Shown here piece after piece: positions 9,096 to 15,132 of a stretch of 36,531 bases of DNA. The notes beneath the pieces were generated by a model that did not search any database, was not told the DNA's origin, and worked only from the letters and a program-made list of their open reading frames with translations. How positions within the stretch are numbered: the stretch's first letter is position 1; each line of letters begins with the position of its first letter. The translations under genes and the position numbers were made by a program. Source of the DNA: Sulfurimonas sp. SAG-AH-194-C21 (GTDB lineage: Bacteria; Campylobacterota; Campylobacteria; Campylobacterales; Sulfurimonadaceae); assembly GCF_029215985.1 (NCBI RefSeq), contig NZ_JAEMVC010000021.1:1-36531 (forward strand), read 5' to 3'.

Positions 9096-9208
9096 ATATT
9101 AACACTTGTTAATATTAAACTCATTATATATGAACACTTGTTAATATAAGCTTATAAGTTATGAACAAGTGTTCATTTGTTAATATAGACTAGTGAACAC
9201 TTGTTCAT
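9096..9208. promoter_or_regulatory. Array of four phased TetR-type operators
   Basis: Four copies of an inverted repeat with 7-bp arms and a 2-bp spacer. Site 1 is ATTAACA-CT-TGTTAAT at 9098-9113, with arms extending to 9096-9115. Site 2 is ATGAACA-CT-TGTTAAT at 9130-9145. Site 3 is ATGAACA-AG-TGTTCAT at 9161-9176. Site 4 is GTGAACA-CT-TGTTCAT at 9193-9208. The centres are at 9105.5, 9137.5, 9168.5 and 9200.5, so the spacings are 32, 31 and 32 bp, about three helical turns. An extra half-site TGTTAAT is at 9178-9184. They are the obvious binding sites for the adjacent TetR protein. Confidence 0.85.
9123..9128 (-). promoter_or_regulatory. Candidate -10 of the tetR promoter
   Basis: TATAAT on the minus strand at 9128-9123. 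Operator site 2 would lie between -35 and -10, and site 1 just downstream of the start point. This geometry fits autorepression. No good -35 is visible. Confidence 0.45.
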
Positions 9209-9241
9209 AAGTATAAAAAGCTGTATAAAGGTTTTTTTTAG

Positions 9242-9247
9242 TACAAT
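9242..9247 (+). promoter_or_regulatory. Candidate -10 of the rnpB promoter
   Basis: TACAAT lies about 6 bp before the first base of the RNase P RNA helix P1. A T-run at 9232-9239 lies just upstream, as is common in AT-rich genomes. Operator site 4 ends about 34 bp further upstream. Confidence 0.5.
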
Positions 9248-9249
9248 CT

Positions 9250-9580
9250 CATAGGTACAAAGATAGTTACTTGAAGTCAAACTCAAGAGGAAAGTCCGAG
9301 CTGCTGTAAGACAGTGTTCCATTTAACGAATGGCCGTAGTAATACGAGGGAAAGTGCAACAGAGATTAGACTTCTTACGCTTGATGTAAGTAAAGGTGAA
9401 AAGGTGTGTGTAAGAGACCACCAGTTTCTATAGTAATATAGAGAGCTTGTAAACCCAACATGGCAGCAAGAAACAGATGGTTAGCGTCTTACATTGCTAT
9501 TGTTTCGCTAGAGGCACAACGTAAGGTGTGCAGTAGATTAATAACTATTACTACAAAACTCGGCTTATTTGTACCTCATA
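9250..9580 (+). ncRNA. rnpB: RNase P RNA, bacterial class A
   Basis: Catalytic RNA that removes tRNA 5' leaders. The 5' P1 strand AGGTACAAA (9253-9261) pairs perfectly with TTTGTACCT (9568-9576), fixing both ends to within a few bases. The conserved core GAGGAAAGTCCGAGC is at 9287-9301. Its P4 partner ACAAAACTCGGCTTAT is at 9552-9567, with CCGAG/CTCGG pairing. Other conserved pieces are ACAGAGATTAGA, GTGAAAAGGTG and GTAAACCCAAC. The length of about 330 nt is normal. An open frame that begins inside it at 9460 is not a separate start; the lipoprotein downstream begins at 9631. Confidence 0.95.
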
Positions 9581-9630
9581 TGTTTATGTTACGATTAATA
9601 GTGAGCAAAGCCCATTTAGAGGTACTTCAA

Positions 9631-10239
9631 ATGAAAAAATCAATTATATTATCATTAGTACTGTTGTTTAGTGCATGTGCTACACCGCATATAGAACATA
9701 CACAAGACAATTTACTCCAAATTACGATGAATGATAAGGTAATCATAAAAGGAGAGGGTGATCCTCTTTATAAAAACACTATAAAGCTTCTTAACCTAAC
9801 CATACAACAGAGAGTTTTTCTTATGGATGATAATTCTGTACTTACATTCGAAGATGCTAGTGCAGCTGTGGGCTACAGGTATAAGTATGGGATACAAAAG
9901 ACAGTAAGAATTATATTTCCTGAGTATAATTATGAACTTATCGATGTTAAAGGTAATATTCACTTTTTTACACTTACAACTAAAACAAGTACAGAATATT
10001 TGATATTAGAAAATATCAATAAAAAAAGAATAAAAATGATTTATGGTTTAGACAGAAAACTCTTTGACAGACTTTTGAGTCTACTTGAAGAAGAGAATTC
10101 TTCTTCTCTGAGTAACTATATATCTACTCAGGCAGCTAAAGTACTTAAAGACGAAAGCTTGTATGTTAAGAGTACTTGGGACATGAAAAGTTCTATACTC
10201 AACAATCTAGTCACTCAAGTAGGTAGGCGAAAAATATAG
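9631..10239 (+). CDS. Putative lipoprotein of unknown function
   Basis: I chose the ATG at 9631 because GAGGT lies 8 bp upstream and because the protein then begins with a lipoprotein signal peptide, MKKSIILSLVLLFSAC, with the lipobox Cys at residue 16. The frame is open further upstream, but that part lies within the RNase P RNA. The mature part (about 186 aa) is mixed alpha/beta with no motif I recognise. It follows rnpB by about 50 bp without a visible terminator, so it may be cotranscribed or have a promoter inside the rnpB 3' region. Confidence 0.75.
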   Translation: MKKSIILSLVLLFSACATPHIEHTQDNLLQITMNDKVIIKGEGDPLYKNTIKLLNLTIQQRVFLMDDNSVLTFEDASAAVGYRYKYGIQKTVRIIFPEYNYELIDVKGNIHFFTLTTKTSTEYLILENINKKRIKMIYGLDRKLFDRLLSLLEEENSSSLSNYISTQAAKVLKDESLYVKSTWDMKSSILNNLVTQVGRRKI

Positions 10240-10305
10240 AAGTAATTTTCAAGAGAATTTACATTATGTTAACCAAATAGTAAAAATAAGGACAATTGAC
10301 ACACA

Positions 10306-10518
10306 ATGAGCAAAAAAGAACAATTAATTATTGATATACAAGCATTACTAAATAGCCATGAAAATATCTCTAGCACTACAATTAACCCAGATTTACTTAC
10401 ATTTATGGATGAAGATACTCTTATTAGTATTATAGGCTCTCTACTAGATCAAAAAGAGACGCATGTTGAAACAAATATTGAATGGCTTGAACAATTTAAG
10501 CAAAATAAAAATGATTAA
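10306..10518 (+). CDS. Small hypothetical protein (70 aa)
   Basis: A 70-aa acidic protein without a signal peptide or membrane segment. It is predicted to be mostly helical (KKEQLIIDIQALLNSHEN, TLISIIGSLLDQKE). AGGAC lies about 11 bp before the ATG, a little far for a Shine-Dalgarno sequence. It lies between the lipoprotein and the response regulator and may be cotranscribed with the former. I do not recognise the family. Confidence 0.55.
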   Translation: MSKKEQLIIDIQALLNSHENISSTTINPDLLTFMDEDTLISIIGSLLDQKETHVETNIEWLEQFKQNKND

Positions 10519-10540
10519 CAATAAAAAATTTACATATTTT

Positions 10541-10655
10541 ATAACAGTTACATAGGCTATGCTCCCCTATTTTAGGTTCTTTTAAAATAACAGTTATTAT
10601 TTTGTTACCAAATGTTATAATTTTTCTCATTTTTTAGTTATAATTTCAATATAAT
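10541..10655 (+). promoter_or_regulatory. Response-regulator promoter region with repeated TAACAGTTA elements
   Basis: Two copies of TAACAGTTA, a palindrome around a central base, lie at 10542-10550 and 10588-10596. The second has flanks that extend the symmetry to AATAACAGTTATT (10586-10598). GTTA half-sites follow at 10604, 10614 and 10637. TATAAT hexamers at 10639-10644 and 10650-10655 are candidate -10 elements. The repeats could be operators for the downstream regulator; this is inference from position. Confidence 0.45.
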
Positions 10656-10680
10656 AAAACTTAACATATAGGATACTAAA

Positions 10681-11226
10681 ATGAGTAGTGTAGATTTAAT
10701 TCAACTAACAGAACAAACAAAAAAATTATCAGCAATGGTAGTAGAAGATGAAAAAGTAGCAAATGAGCTATTGAGTTCAACATTTAAAAACTTTTTTTCA
10801 AGTGTTGATTCGTATTTTGATGGTGAAACAGCTTTAAAGTCTTACATTGAAAACAAACCAGACATTATTTTTGTTGACATTGTAATGCCAGGGATGGACG
10901 GGATTGAGCTTTCTCGCAAGATTCGTGAACTTAACCCTACTCAGATTATCATTGTAATTTCTGCAAGTAATGACATCGAGAAGATTTCTGAGTCTATTGA
11001 AGTTGGTGTTAACAGCTTTATTCAAAAGCCTATTGATACTAAAAAGATTATAGAACTTTTAACTGGTGTTGCAGCAATGGTAGCGAAAAAGAAGAAAATA
11101 GAGACTAAAACATTTTCAATCTCTCTTCCTTTAGATATATATGACACAGTAAATGAAAATGCAAAAGCTGAAAGCATCTCTAAAAATGCTGTAATCATTA
11201 GAGCATTACGTAGTTTTTACGACTAA
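10681..11226 (+). CDS. Response regulator with a ribbon-helix-helix-like output domain
   Basis: Residues 15-130 are a receiver domain: the acidic pocket is E22-D23-E24, the phosphorylated Asp is D66 in FVDIVMPGMDG, the switch Ser is S94 in VISAS, and the conserved Lys is K116 in QKP. A Lys-rich linker (135-143) leads to residues 144-181, KTFSISLPLDIYDTVNENA followed by SKNAVIIRALRSFY. This strand-helix-helix pattern matches Arc/CopG/MetJ-type ribbon-helix-helix DNA binders. The usual OmpR or NarL output domain is absent. AGGA at 10669-10672 is the ribosome-binding site. No histidine kinase is adjacent. A hairpin terminator follows. Confidence 0.85.
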   Translation: MSSVDLIQLTEQTKKLSAMVVEDEKVANELLSSTFKNFFSSVDSYFDGETALKSYIENKPDIIFVDIVMPGMDGIELSRKIRELNPTQIIIVISASNDIEKISESIEVGVNSFIQKPIDTKKIIELLTGVAAMVAKKKKIETKTFSISLPLDIYDTVNENAKAESISKNAVIIRALRSFYD

Positions 11227-11239
11227 TACGAAATCCCTT

Positions 11240-11280
11240 ATAGATTTTATGTTTTATTAAGCATAAAATCTATATAATTT
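11240..11280 (+). terminator. AT-rich hairpin terminator after the response regulator
   Basis: A perfect 12-bp stem (11240-11251 with 11262-11273) and a 10-nt loop, followed by ATAATTT. It starts 13 bp after the stop codon. The poor T-run makes it a weaker terminator call, and its right arm meets the -10 of the tRNA promoter. Confidence 0.65.
11273..11278 (+). promoter_or_regulatory. Candidate -10 of the tRNA-Glu promoter
   Basis: TATAAT at 11273-11278 is followed by CGGCTC about 7 bp from the likely start point, 27 bp before the tRNA. It is partly inside the right arm of the preceding hairpin. Confidence 0.5.
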
Positions 11281-11304
11281 CGGCTCAACAAAACAGTTGA
11301 AAGT

Positions 11305-11379
11305 GGCCCCGTCGTCTAGCGGTTAGGATCCATGGTTTTCATCCATGTCACAGGAGTTCAATTCTCCTCGGGGTCACCA
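11305..11379 (+). tRNA. tRNA-Glu (anticodon TTC)
   Basis: Cloverleaf with acceptor stem GGCCCCG/CGGGGTC, anticodon stem CATGG/CCATG (11331-11335 and 11343-11347) and anticodon TTC at 11338-11340. The T arm is AGGAGTTCAATTCTCCT. The 3' CCA is encoded at 11377-11379. The identity fits glutamate. It lies 88 bp before a gene for a glutamyl-tRNA synthetase-like protein. Confidence 0.97.
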
Positions 11380-11467
11380 CTTATGCTTCAATAATAAACA
11401 ATCAAAAACTCAACATATATTAATCAAAAATTTGATAGAATCACGAAAATAATTTTTAGGAATTTTA

Positions 11468-12697
11468 ATGCTTAGATTTGCATCAAGTCCAACAGGTGAT
11501 ATGCATATAGGTGGCCTTCGTGTTGCCCTATTCAACCACCTTGTCGCACAAGAAAAAAAAGAAGATTTAATTATCCGTATCGAAGATATGGATAAAGAAA
11601 AAAATATTGAGGGTAAAGATAAAGAGATACTTGATATCCTCGGTCTTTTTGGCATTAACTACTCTCAGGTTATCTACCAGAGTGAAAGCATTCGTTTTCA
11701 CTCAGCCATGGCACTGCAACTAGTACATGAAAAAAAAGCTTTTTCTTGTTTTTGTTCTGACTTGTGGCTTGAGAAAAAACGCGATGAATCAAAACTTGCT
11801 AAAAAGACATACTTATACGATGATGCTTGTCAAAACCTTCCTGCAGAACTTGTTATTGACAATATGAGCCCCTTTAGTATCCGTATAACAAAACCAGGTA
11901 AGTCTTCTGTCGTAGATAGTTTTATTATCCTACATCAAGATAAAACACCAACATATACTTTTTCAGGTGCTGTAGATGATATGTTAAATGATATTAGTAT
12001 TGTCATTCGTGATGCAGAGTTCAGTAATATTACATCTATGCAAGAGCATATCAGAGAGTCTCTTGCTTATGATAAAAAAATAGGGTATGTGCATATAGCT
12101 AGTATTGTATCAGATGATATTCCAAGTATTAAGTATTTACTCGAAGAGGGTTTTTTACCTGAGGCAATATCAAATTATTTAATATCAATTGGAAATGAGA
12201 CTCCTACGGAGATATTTACAGTCAAAGAAGCAATGGAATGGTTTACATTAGACACCCTTTCTTCAAGCCCTACTCCTTTTGATATGAAAAAACTTCGTCA
12301 TATAAACAAAGAACATCTAAAAGCACTTGATTCTAAAGAATTATCGCGTTATGTTGGTTTTGCAGATACTGAAATAGGTGAACTCGCTCGTATTTACCTA
12401 GAAGAAGATGCAGCTACGACTAAAGAGTTAAAGGCTAAAATAGCTCCTATCTTTAATGAGCGTATTATTCCAGATGTGTTATCTCAATCAGTAATAAAAA
12501 TGAAGAGTATAATAATGAGTGCGCCCTATTTTGATAAGTATGATGACTTCAAGAACTACATAATCAAAGAATCTGGACTCAAGGAAGATGACTACTCTAA
12601 GGCATTACGTATATTGCTTACAAATGCACAGAACGGTCCTGATTTAGCCGAGATATATAAGTATCTTAAAAATTATATTGGGGAGATTGTAAAGTAA
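11468..12697 (+). CDS. gltX: Glutamyl-tRNA synthetase-like protein lacking KMSKS (degenerate GltX paralogue)
   Basis: Clearly a class I GluRS homologue: SSPTGDMHIGGLR (HIGH-like motif 13-16), LIIRIEDMDKEKNIEGKDKEI, CFC at 94-96 and DKTPTYTFSGAVDDMLNDIS (158-176). However, several conserved blocks are altered. Where the family has GxKMSKR followed by about 5 residues, this protein goes directly from HIASIVSDD to IPSIKYLLEEGFLPEAI (residues 209-233), so the KMSKS ATP-binding loop is deleted. The RGEDHVSNT block reads RDAEFSNIT (181-189). The segment between the RIxKP strand and DSF is about 15 residues short. At 409 aa it is some 20-25 aa shorter than usual. The frame is intact, with a ribosome-binding site AGGAA at 11458-11462, and the C-terminal anticodon-binding part is well kept. 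It may be inactive as a ligase or repurposed. It is coupled to yggT by TAATG. Confidence 0.85.
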   Translation: MLRFASSPTGDMHIGGLRVALFNHLVAQEKKEDLIIRIEDMDKEKNIEGKDKEILDILGLFGINYSQVIYQSESIRFHSAMALQLVHEKKAFSCFCSDLWLEKKRDESKLAKKTYLYDDACQNLPAELVIDNMSPFSIRITKPGKSSVVDSFIILHQDKTPTYTFSGAVDDMLNDISIVIRDAEFSNITSMQEHIRESLAYDKKIGYVHIASIVSDDIPSIKYLLEEGFLPEAISNYLISIGNETPTEIFTVKEAMEWFTLDTLSSSPTPFDMKKLRHINKEHLKALDSKELSRYVGFADTEIGELARIYLEEDAATTKELKAKIAPIFNERIIPDVLSQSVIKMKSIIMSAPYFDKYDDFKNYIIKESGLKEDDYSKALRILLTNAQNGPDLAEIYKYLKNYIGEIVK

Positions 12698-12981
12698 TGG
12701 AAATGATAATAGAAATAGTTCAAGGTGTAGGTGGGATTTTAGTAAGTCTTATTAGTGTATATATATGGGTGCTAATAATTACTGCACTCCTTAGTTTTGT
12801 CAATCCGGACCCGTACAACCCTATTGTCCAGTTTCTTCATAGAATAACTAATCCAGCATATAAGTTTGTAAGAAAATTTGTACGTACAGATTTTAACAAC
12901 CTAGATTTAGCACCTTTAATATTAATTATCGGTCTACAAGTTGTTATTGTAATTCTCAGTAGTCTTCTTCGTTCTCTTTAG
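12697..12981 (+). CDS. yggT: YggT-family integral membrane protein
   Basis: A 94-aa protein with two hydrophobic segments (about residues 10-36 and 70-92) joined by the conserved loop SFVNPDPYNPIVQFLHRITNPAYKFVRKF. This is the YggT family signature. Members are small inner-membrane proteins linked to osmotic tolerance and cell-division-related envelope functions, without a defined mechanism. The start overlaps the gltX stop (TAATG). The 3' end overlaps the convergent lipoprotein gene by 4 bp. The pair gltX-yggT is, as I recall, conserved in Campylobacter. Confidence 0.88.
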   Translation: MEMIIEIVQGVGGILVSLISVYIWVLIITALLSFVNPDPYNPIVQFLHRITNPAYKFVRKFVRTDFNNLDLAPLILIIGLQVVIVILSSLLRSL

Positions 12982-13436
12982 TCGTCTTTTTGAAAGAGTA
13001 TTGCATTCGATGAAAAGTTTGCAATCTTAGTAATAAGTGTTAAGTCTGTATCCTGTTGTGCAAACTTAACAAAATAGTACTTTTGCCAAGTTACATTAGA
13101 GTCTGTTAGGCGTATAAATTTATTATTTACTTCGAGCTCTTCAATCAGAGTTGCATTAACATCATTTAAAGTAAAACTTATTTGTGCTTTAGTGTCTTTA
13201 GCATATAAGTAAATATAAAAGTATTCACTATCTTGGTATTTCTCTGAATTTACTGTGTTTAGATATACATAGCTCACAACACCAACAATATCTGTTTCAT
13301 TATATATTTTCGAACTAATGATACTTTCTTCACTTTTCGCTCTCATCGGTGAAATATCAAAACGAGAAAAGGCATTGTCATAAGAACAAGCGCTAAGAAT
13401 TAGTAAGATTATGTTTATAGTTAAAAAAGTTTTCAT
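12978..13436 (-). CDS. Putative lipoprotein
   Basis: A 152-aa protein with a type II signal peptide; the lipobox is LSAC and the acylated Cys is residue 17. The mature part is rich in beta-type stretches (VGVVSYVYLN, YFYIYLYAK, AQISFTLNDV), suggesting a small beta-barrel or sandwich, but I do not recognise the family. A ribosome-binding GGAG lies just upstream of the ATG. As I recall, Campylobacter has a putative lipoprotein at the same place between yggT/slt and mobB. Its stop overlaps that of yggT by 4 bp. Confidence 0.72.
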   Translation of the reverse strand: MKTFLTINIILLILSACSYDNAFSRFDISPMRAKSEESIISSKIYNETDIVGVVSYVYLNTVNSEKYQDSEYFYIYLYAKDTKAQISFTLNDVNATLIEELEVNNKFIRLTDSNVTWQKYYFVKFAQQDTDLTLITKIANFSSNAILFQKDD

Positions 13437-13522
13437 TTTTCTCCTCTAATTAGTTCAGAATTATATCTTATTAAACTCTTCTTTTGTATAATCACATTAA
13501 ATTTTAATTAGGGAAACAAAAA

Positions 13523-14026
13523 GTGAGCAAAAGATTAGCTGTAGCATTTACTGGGCCTTCAAATAGTGGGAAAACAACTCTTATTTTAAAAGTAGCTCGA
13601 AAGCTGATACATGAGAGAAAACTAAAAGTAGCTATTATTAAACATGATCCAAAAGATAAGGCACATTTTGATGTTGAAGGTAAGGATAGTTACAAGTTCA
13701 GTGACACGGGCGCAGAGGTTATCGTAACCTCCCCTACTCGTACAACTTTCTTTTCTCAGCAACACTCAGAACTTGATGATATGATAAGACTCTTTGATGA
13801 CTTTGATGTTTTACTTGTTGAAGGCTTAAAAAACTTACCACTTCCTCGAATATCTGTGTTTAGAAAGTCTCTTGATAGTGACTACTTTAGTTATATGGAT
13901 GCACTTGCTACGGACTCAAGTATAGACCTTGATGCACACAACCTACCACAAAACATAGATGTACTCGACTTAAATAACCCAGAACAAGTTATTGAGTGGA
14001 TACTTATAAATGCAAAAAAAGTTTAA
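13523..14026 (+). CDS. mobB: Molybdopterin-guanine dinucleotide biosynthesis protein B
   Basis: A GTP-binding P-loop protein that assists MobA in making the bis-MGD cofactor of DMSO-reductase-family enzymes such as formate dehydrogenase and periplasmic nitrate reductase. The Walker A motif GPSNSGKT is at residues 11-18. The following VAIIKHDPKDKAHFDVEGKD and DSYKFSDTGAEVIVTSP are typical of MobB, as is LLVEGLKNLPLPRI. The start is a GTG at 13523, preceded by AGGGA at 13510-13514. fbp begins 12 bp after the stop, with its own AAGGA. Confidence 0.92.
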   Translation: MSKRLAVAFTGPSNSGKTTLILKVARKLIHERKLKVAIIKHDPKDKAHFDVEGKDSYKFSDTGAEVIVTSPTRTTFFSQQHSELDDMIRLFDDFDVLLVEGLKNLPLPRISVFRKSLDSDYFSYMDALATDSSIDLDAHNLPQNIDVLDLNNPEQVIEWILINAKKV

Positions 14027-14038
14027 AAAAGGACAATA

Positions 14039-14881
14039 ATGAGAGATATATTTGACGCGATACAAAGAAGTGCTAAAAGAATTAAAAATGCTATAGATGT
14101 AAAAGACATAGGGTATTCACAACTAGAAAATAGTTCTGGTGAAACGCAACTACAACTAGATATTCAGTGCGATTTGATAATTCAAGAAGAATTTTCTAAA
14201 GTATCTTCTATTCATACTATTGCAAGTGAAGAAAAAGAAAAAGAGATGCTTTTAAACGAAAATGGTAAATATTTTGTTGCATATGACCCTCTCGATGGCT
14301 CATCATTAGTAGATGTAAACCTTAGTGTTGGTTCTATTTATGGTATTTATGAGGGTGAATTTGGTGCGGCACATATGGTAGCATCTTGTTATGTTGTTCA
14401 TGGTCCACGTGTTGAGATGGTTTTTGCAGAAAATAAAACAAAACTTTATCTCCTTCAAAATGGTGAGTTTGAGTTTGTTAAAGAGATAAGACTTAATGAG
14501 AAGGGGAAGCTAATGGCTCCGGGTGGAACGCAGCAAAACTGGGCACCGTATCATAAAAACATGATAGATGGTTTCTTCTCAGAGGGTTACCGCCTGCGTT
14601 ACTCTGGAGGAATGGTTCCAGATCTACACCAGATCCTTCTTAAAGGTGGAGGACTATTTTCTTACCCTGGTACAAGTGATAAACCAGAAGGAAAACTACG
14701 TCGTTTGTTTGAAGTATTCCCTTTTGCTTTCATATATGAAAAATGTGGTGGTGGTGCGATTGATGGTAAAAATGATTTGATGACTTTAGGTCATGCTCAT
14801 GTTCATGATACTGCTATCTGCTTTTTTGGTTCACACTATGAGATAGATAGAGTAAAAGAAGTTTACACAAAAAATGCCTAA
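14039..14881 (+). CDS. fbp: Fructose-1,6-bisphosphatase, class 1
   Basis: Hydrolyses fructose-1,6-bisphosphate to fructose-6-phosphate, the committed step of gluconeogenesis. This is needed by an organism that fixes carbon through the TCA intermediates. Metal-binding motifs are present: IASEEKEKE and [20 protein letters not shown] (the DPLDGSS signature). Substrate-binding [15 protein letters not shown] and the C-terminal [10 protein letters not shown] also match. At 280 aa it is shorter than the 330-aa E. coli protein, as is common in Campylobacterota. The next gene starts within its last 8 bp. Confidence 0.94.
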   Translation: MRDIFDAIQRSAKRIKNAIDVKDIGYSQLENSSGETQLQLDIQCDLIIQEEFSKVSSIHTIASEEKEKEMLLNENGKYFVAYDPLDGSSLVDVNLSVGSIYGIYEGEFGAAHMVASCYVVHGPRVEMVFAENKTKLYLLQNGEFEFVKEIRLNEKGKLMAPGGTQQNWAPYHKNMIDGFFSEGYRLRYSGGMVPDLHQILLKGGGLFSYPGTSDKPEGKLRRLFEVFPFAFIYEKCGGGAIDGKNDLMTLGHAHVHDTAICFFGSHYEIDRVKEVYTKNA

Positions 14882-15071
14882 TGTACCAAAAGATAAGTTT
14901 CAACTCTACCTCGATGAGATGATAGAAAAGTTGCAAACTTGTCAGGTAAATAAAGGTCACAAAACTTGTAGCCTTTGTGAGTCTTACTTCGGATGCTCCA
15001 TCAGAGATGAGTATGTAAAAGCTGTTTACAACTCTATGTCTAAGGGTGCTGCAGGTGGATTTGAGTTTTAA
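14874..15071 (+). CDS. Small four-cysteine protein (65 aa)
   Basis: A 65-aa soluble protein with cysteines at 23, 32, 35 and 41 (C-x8-C-x2-C-x5-C), which could bind zinc or a small iron-sulfur cluster. The C-terminus is KGAAGGFEF. It overlaps fbp by 8 bp and lies 61 bp before metG. As I recall, a protein of this kind sits between fbp and metG in Campylobacter too, so the position is old. No function is known to me. Confidence 0.78.
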   Translation: MPNVPKDKFQLYLDEMIEKLQTCQVNKGHKTCSLCESYFGCSIRDEYVKAVYNSMSKGAAGGFEF

Positions 15072-15132
15072 TACTCAAAGATATAAGCCTCTTATGCTAA
15101 AATAACATTATTAATAATTACAGGAAAATAAA

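Noticed and set aside
9460..9630. N-terminal extension of the lipoprotein frame from an ATG at 9460
   Set aside because: It lies inside the RNase P RNA. The lipoprotein signal peptide and a ribosome-binding site place the start at 9631.
12061..12170. A frameshift hiding a KMSKS motif in the GluRS-like gene
   Set aside because: I read the other forward frames here and found no KMSKR-like stretch; flanking homology stays in one frame, so the deletion is in frame.
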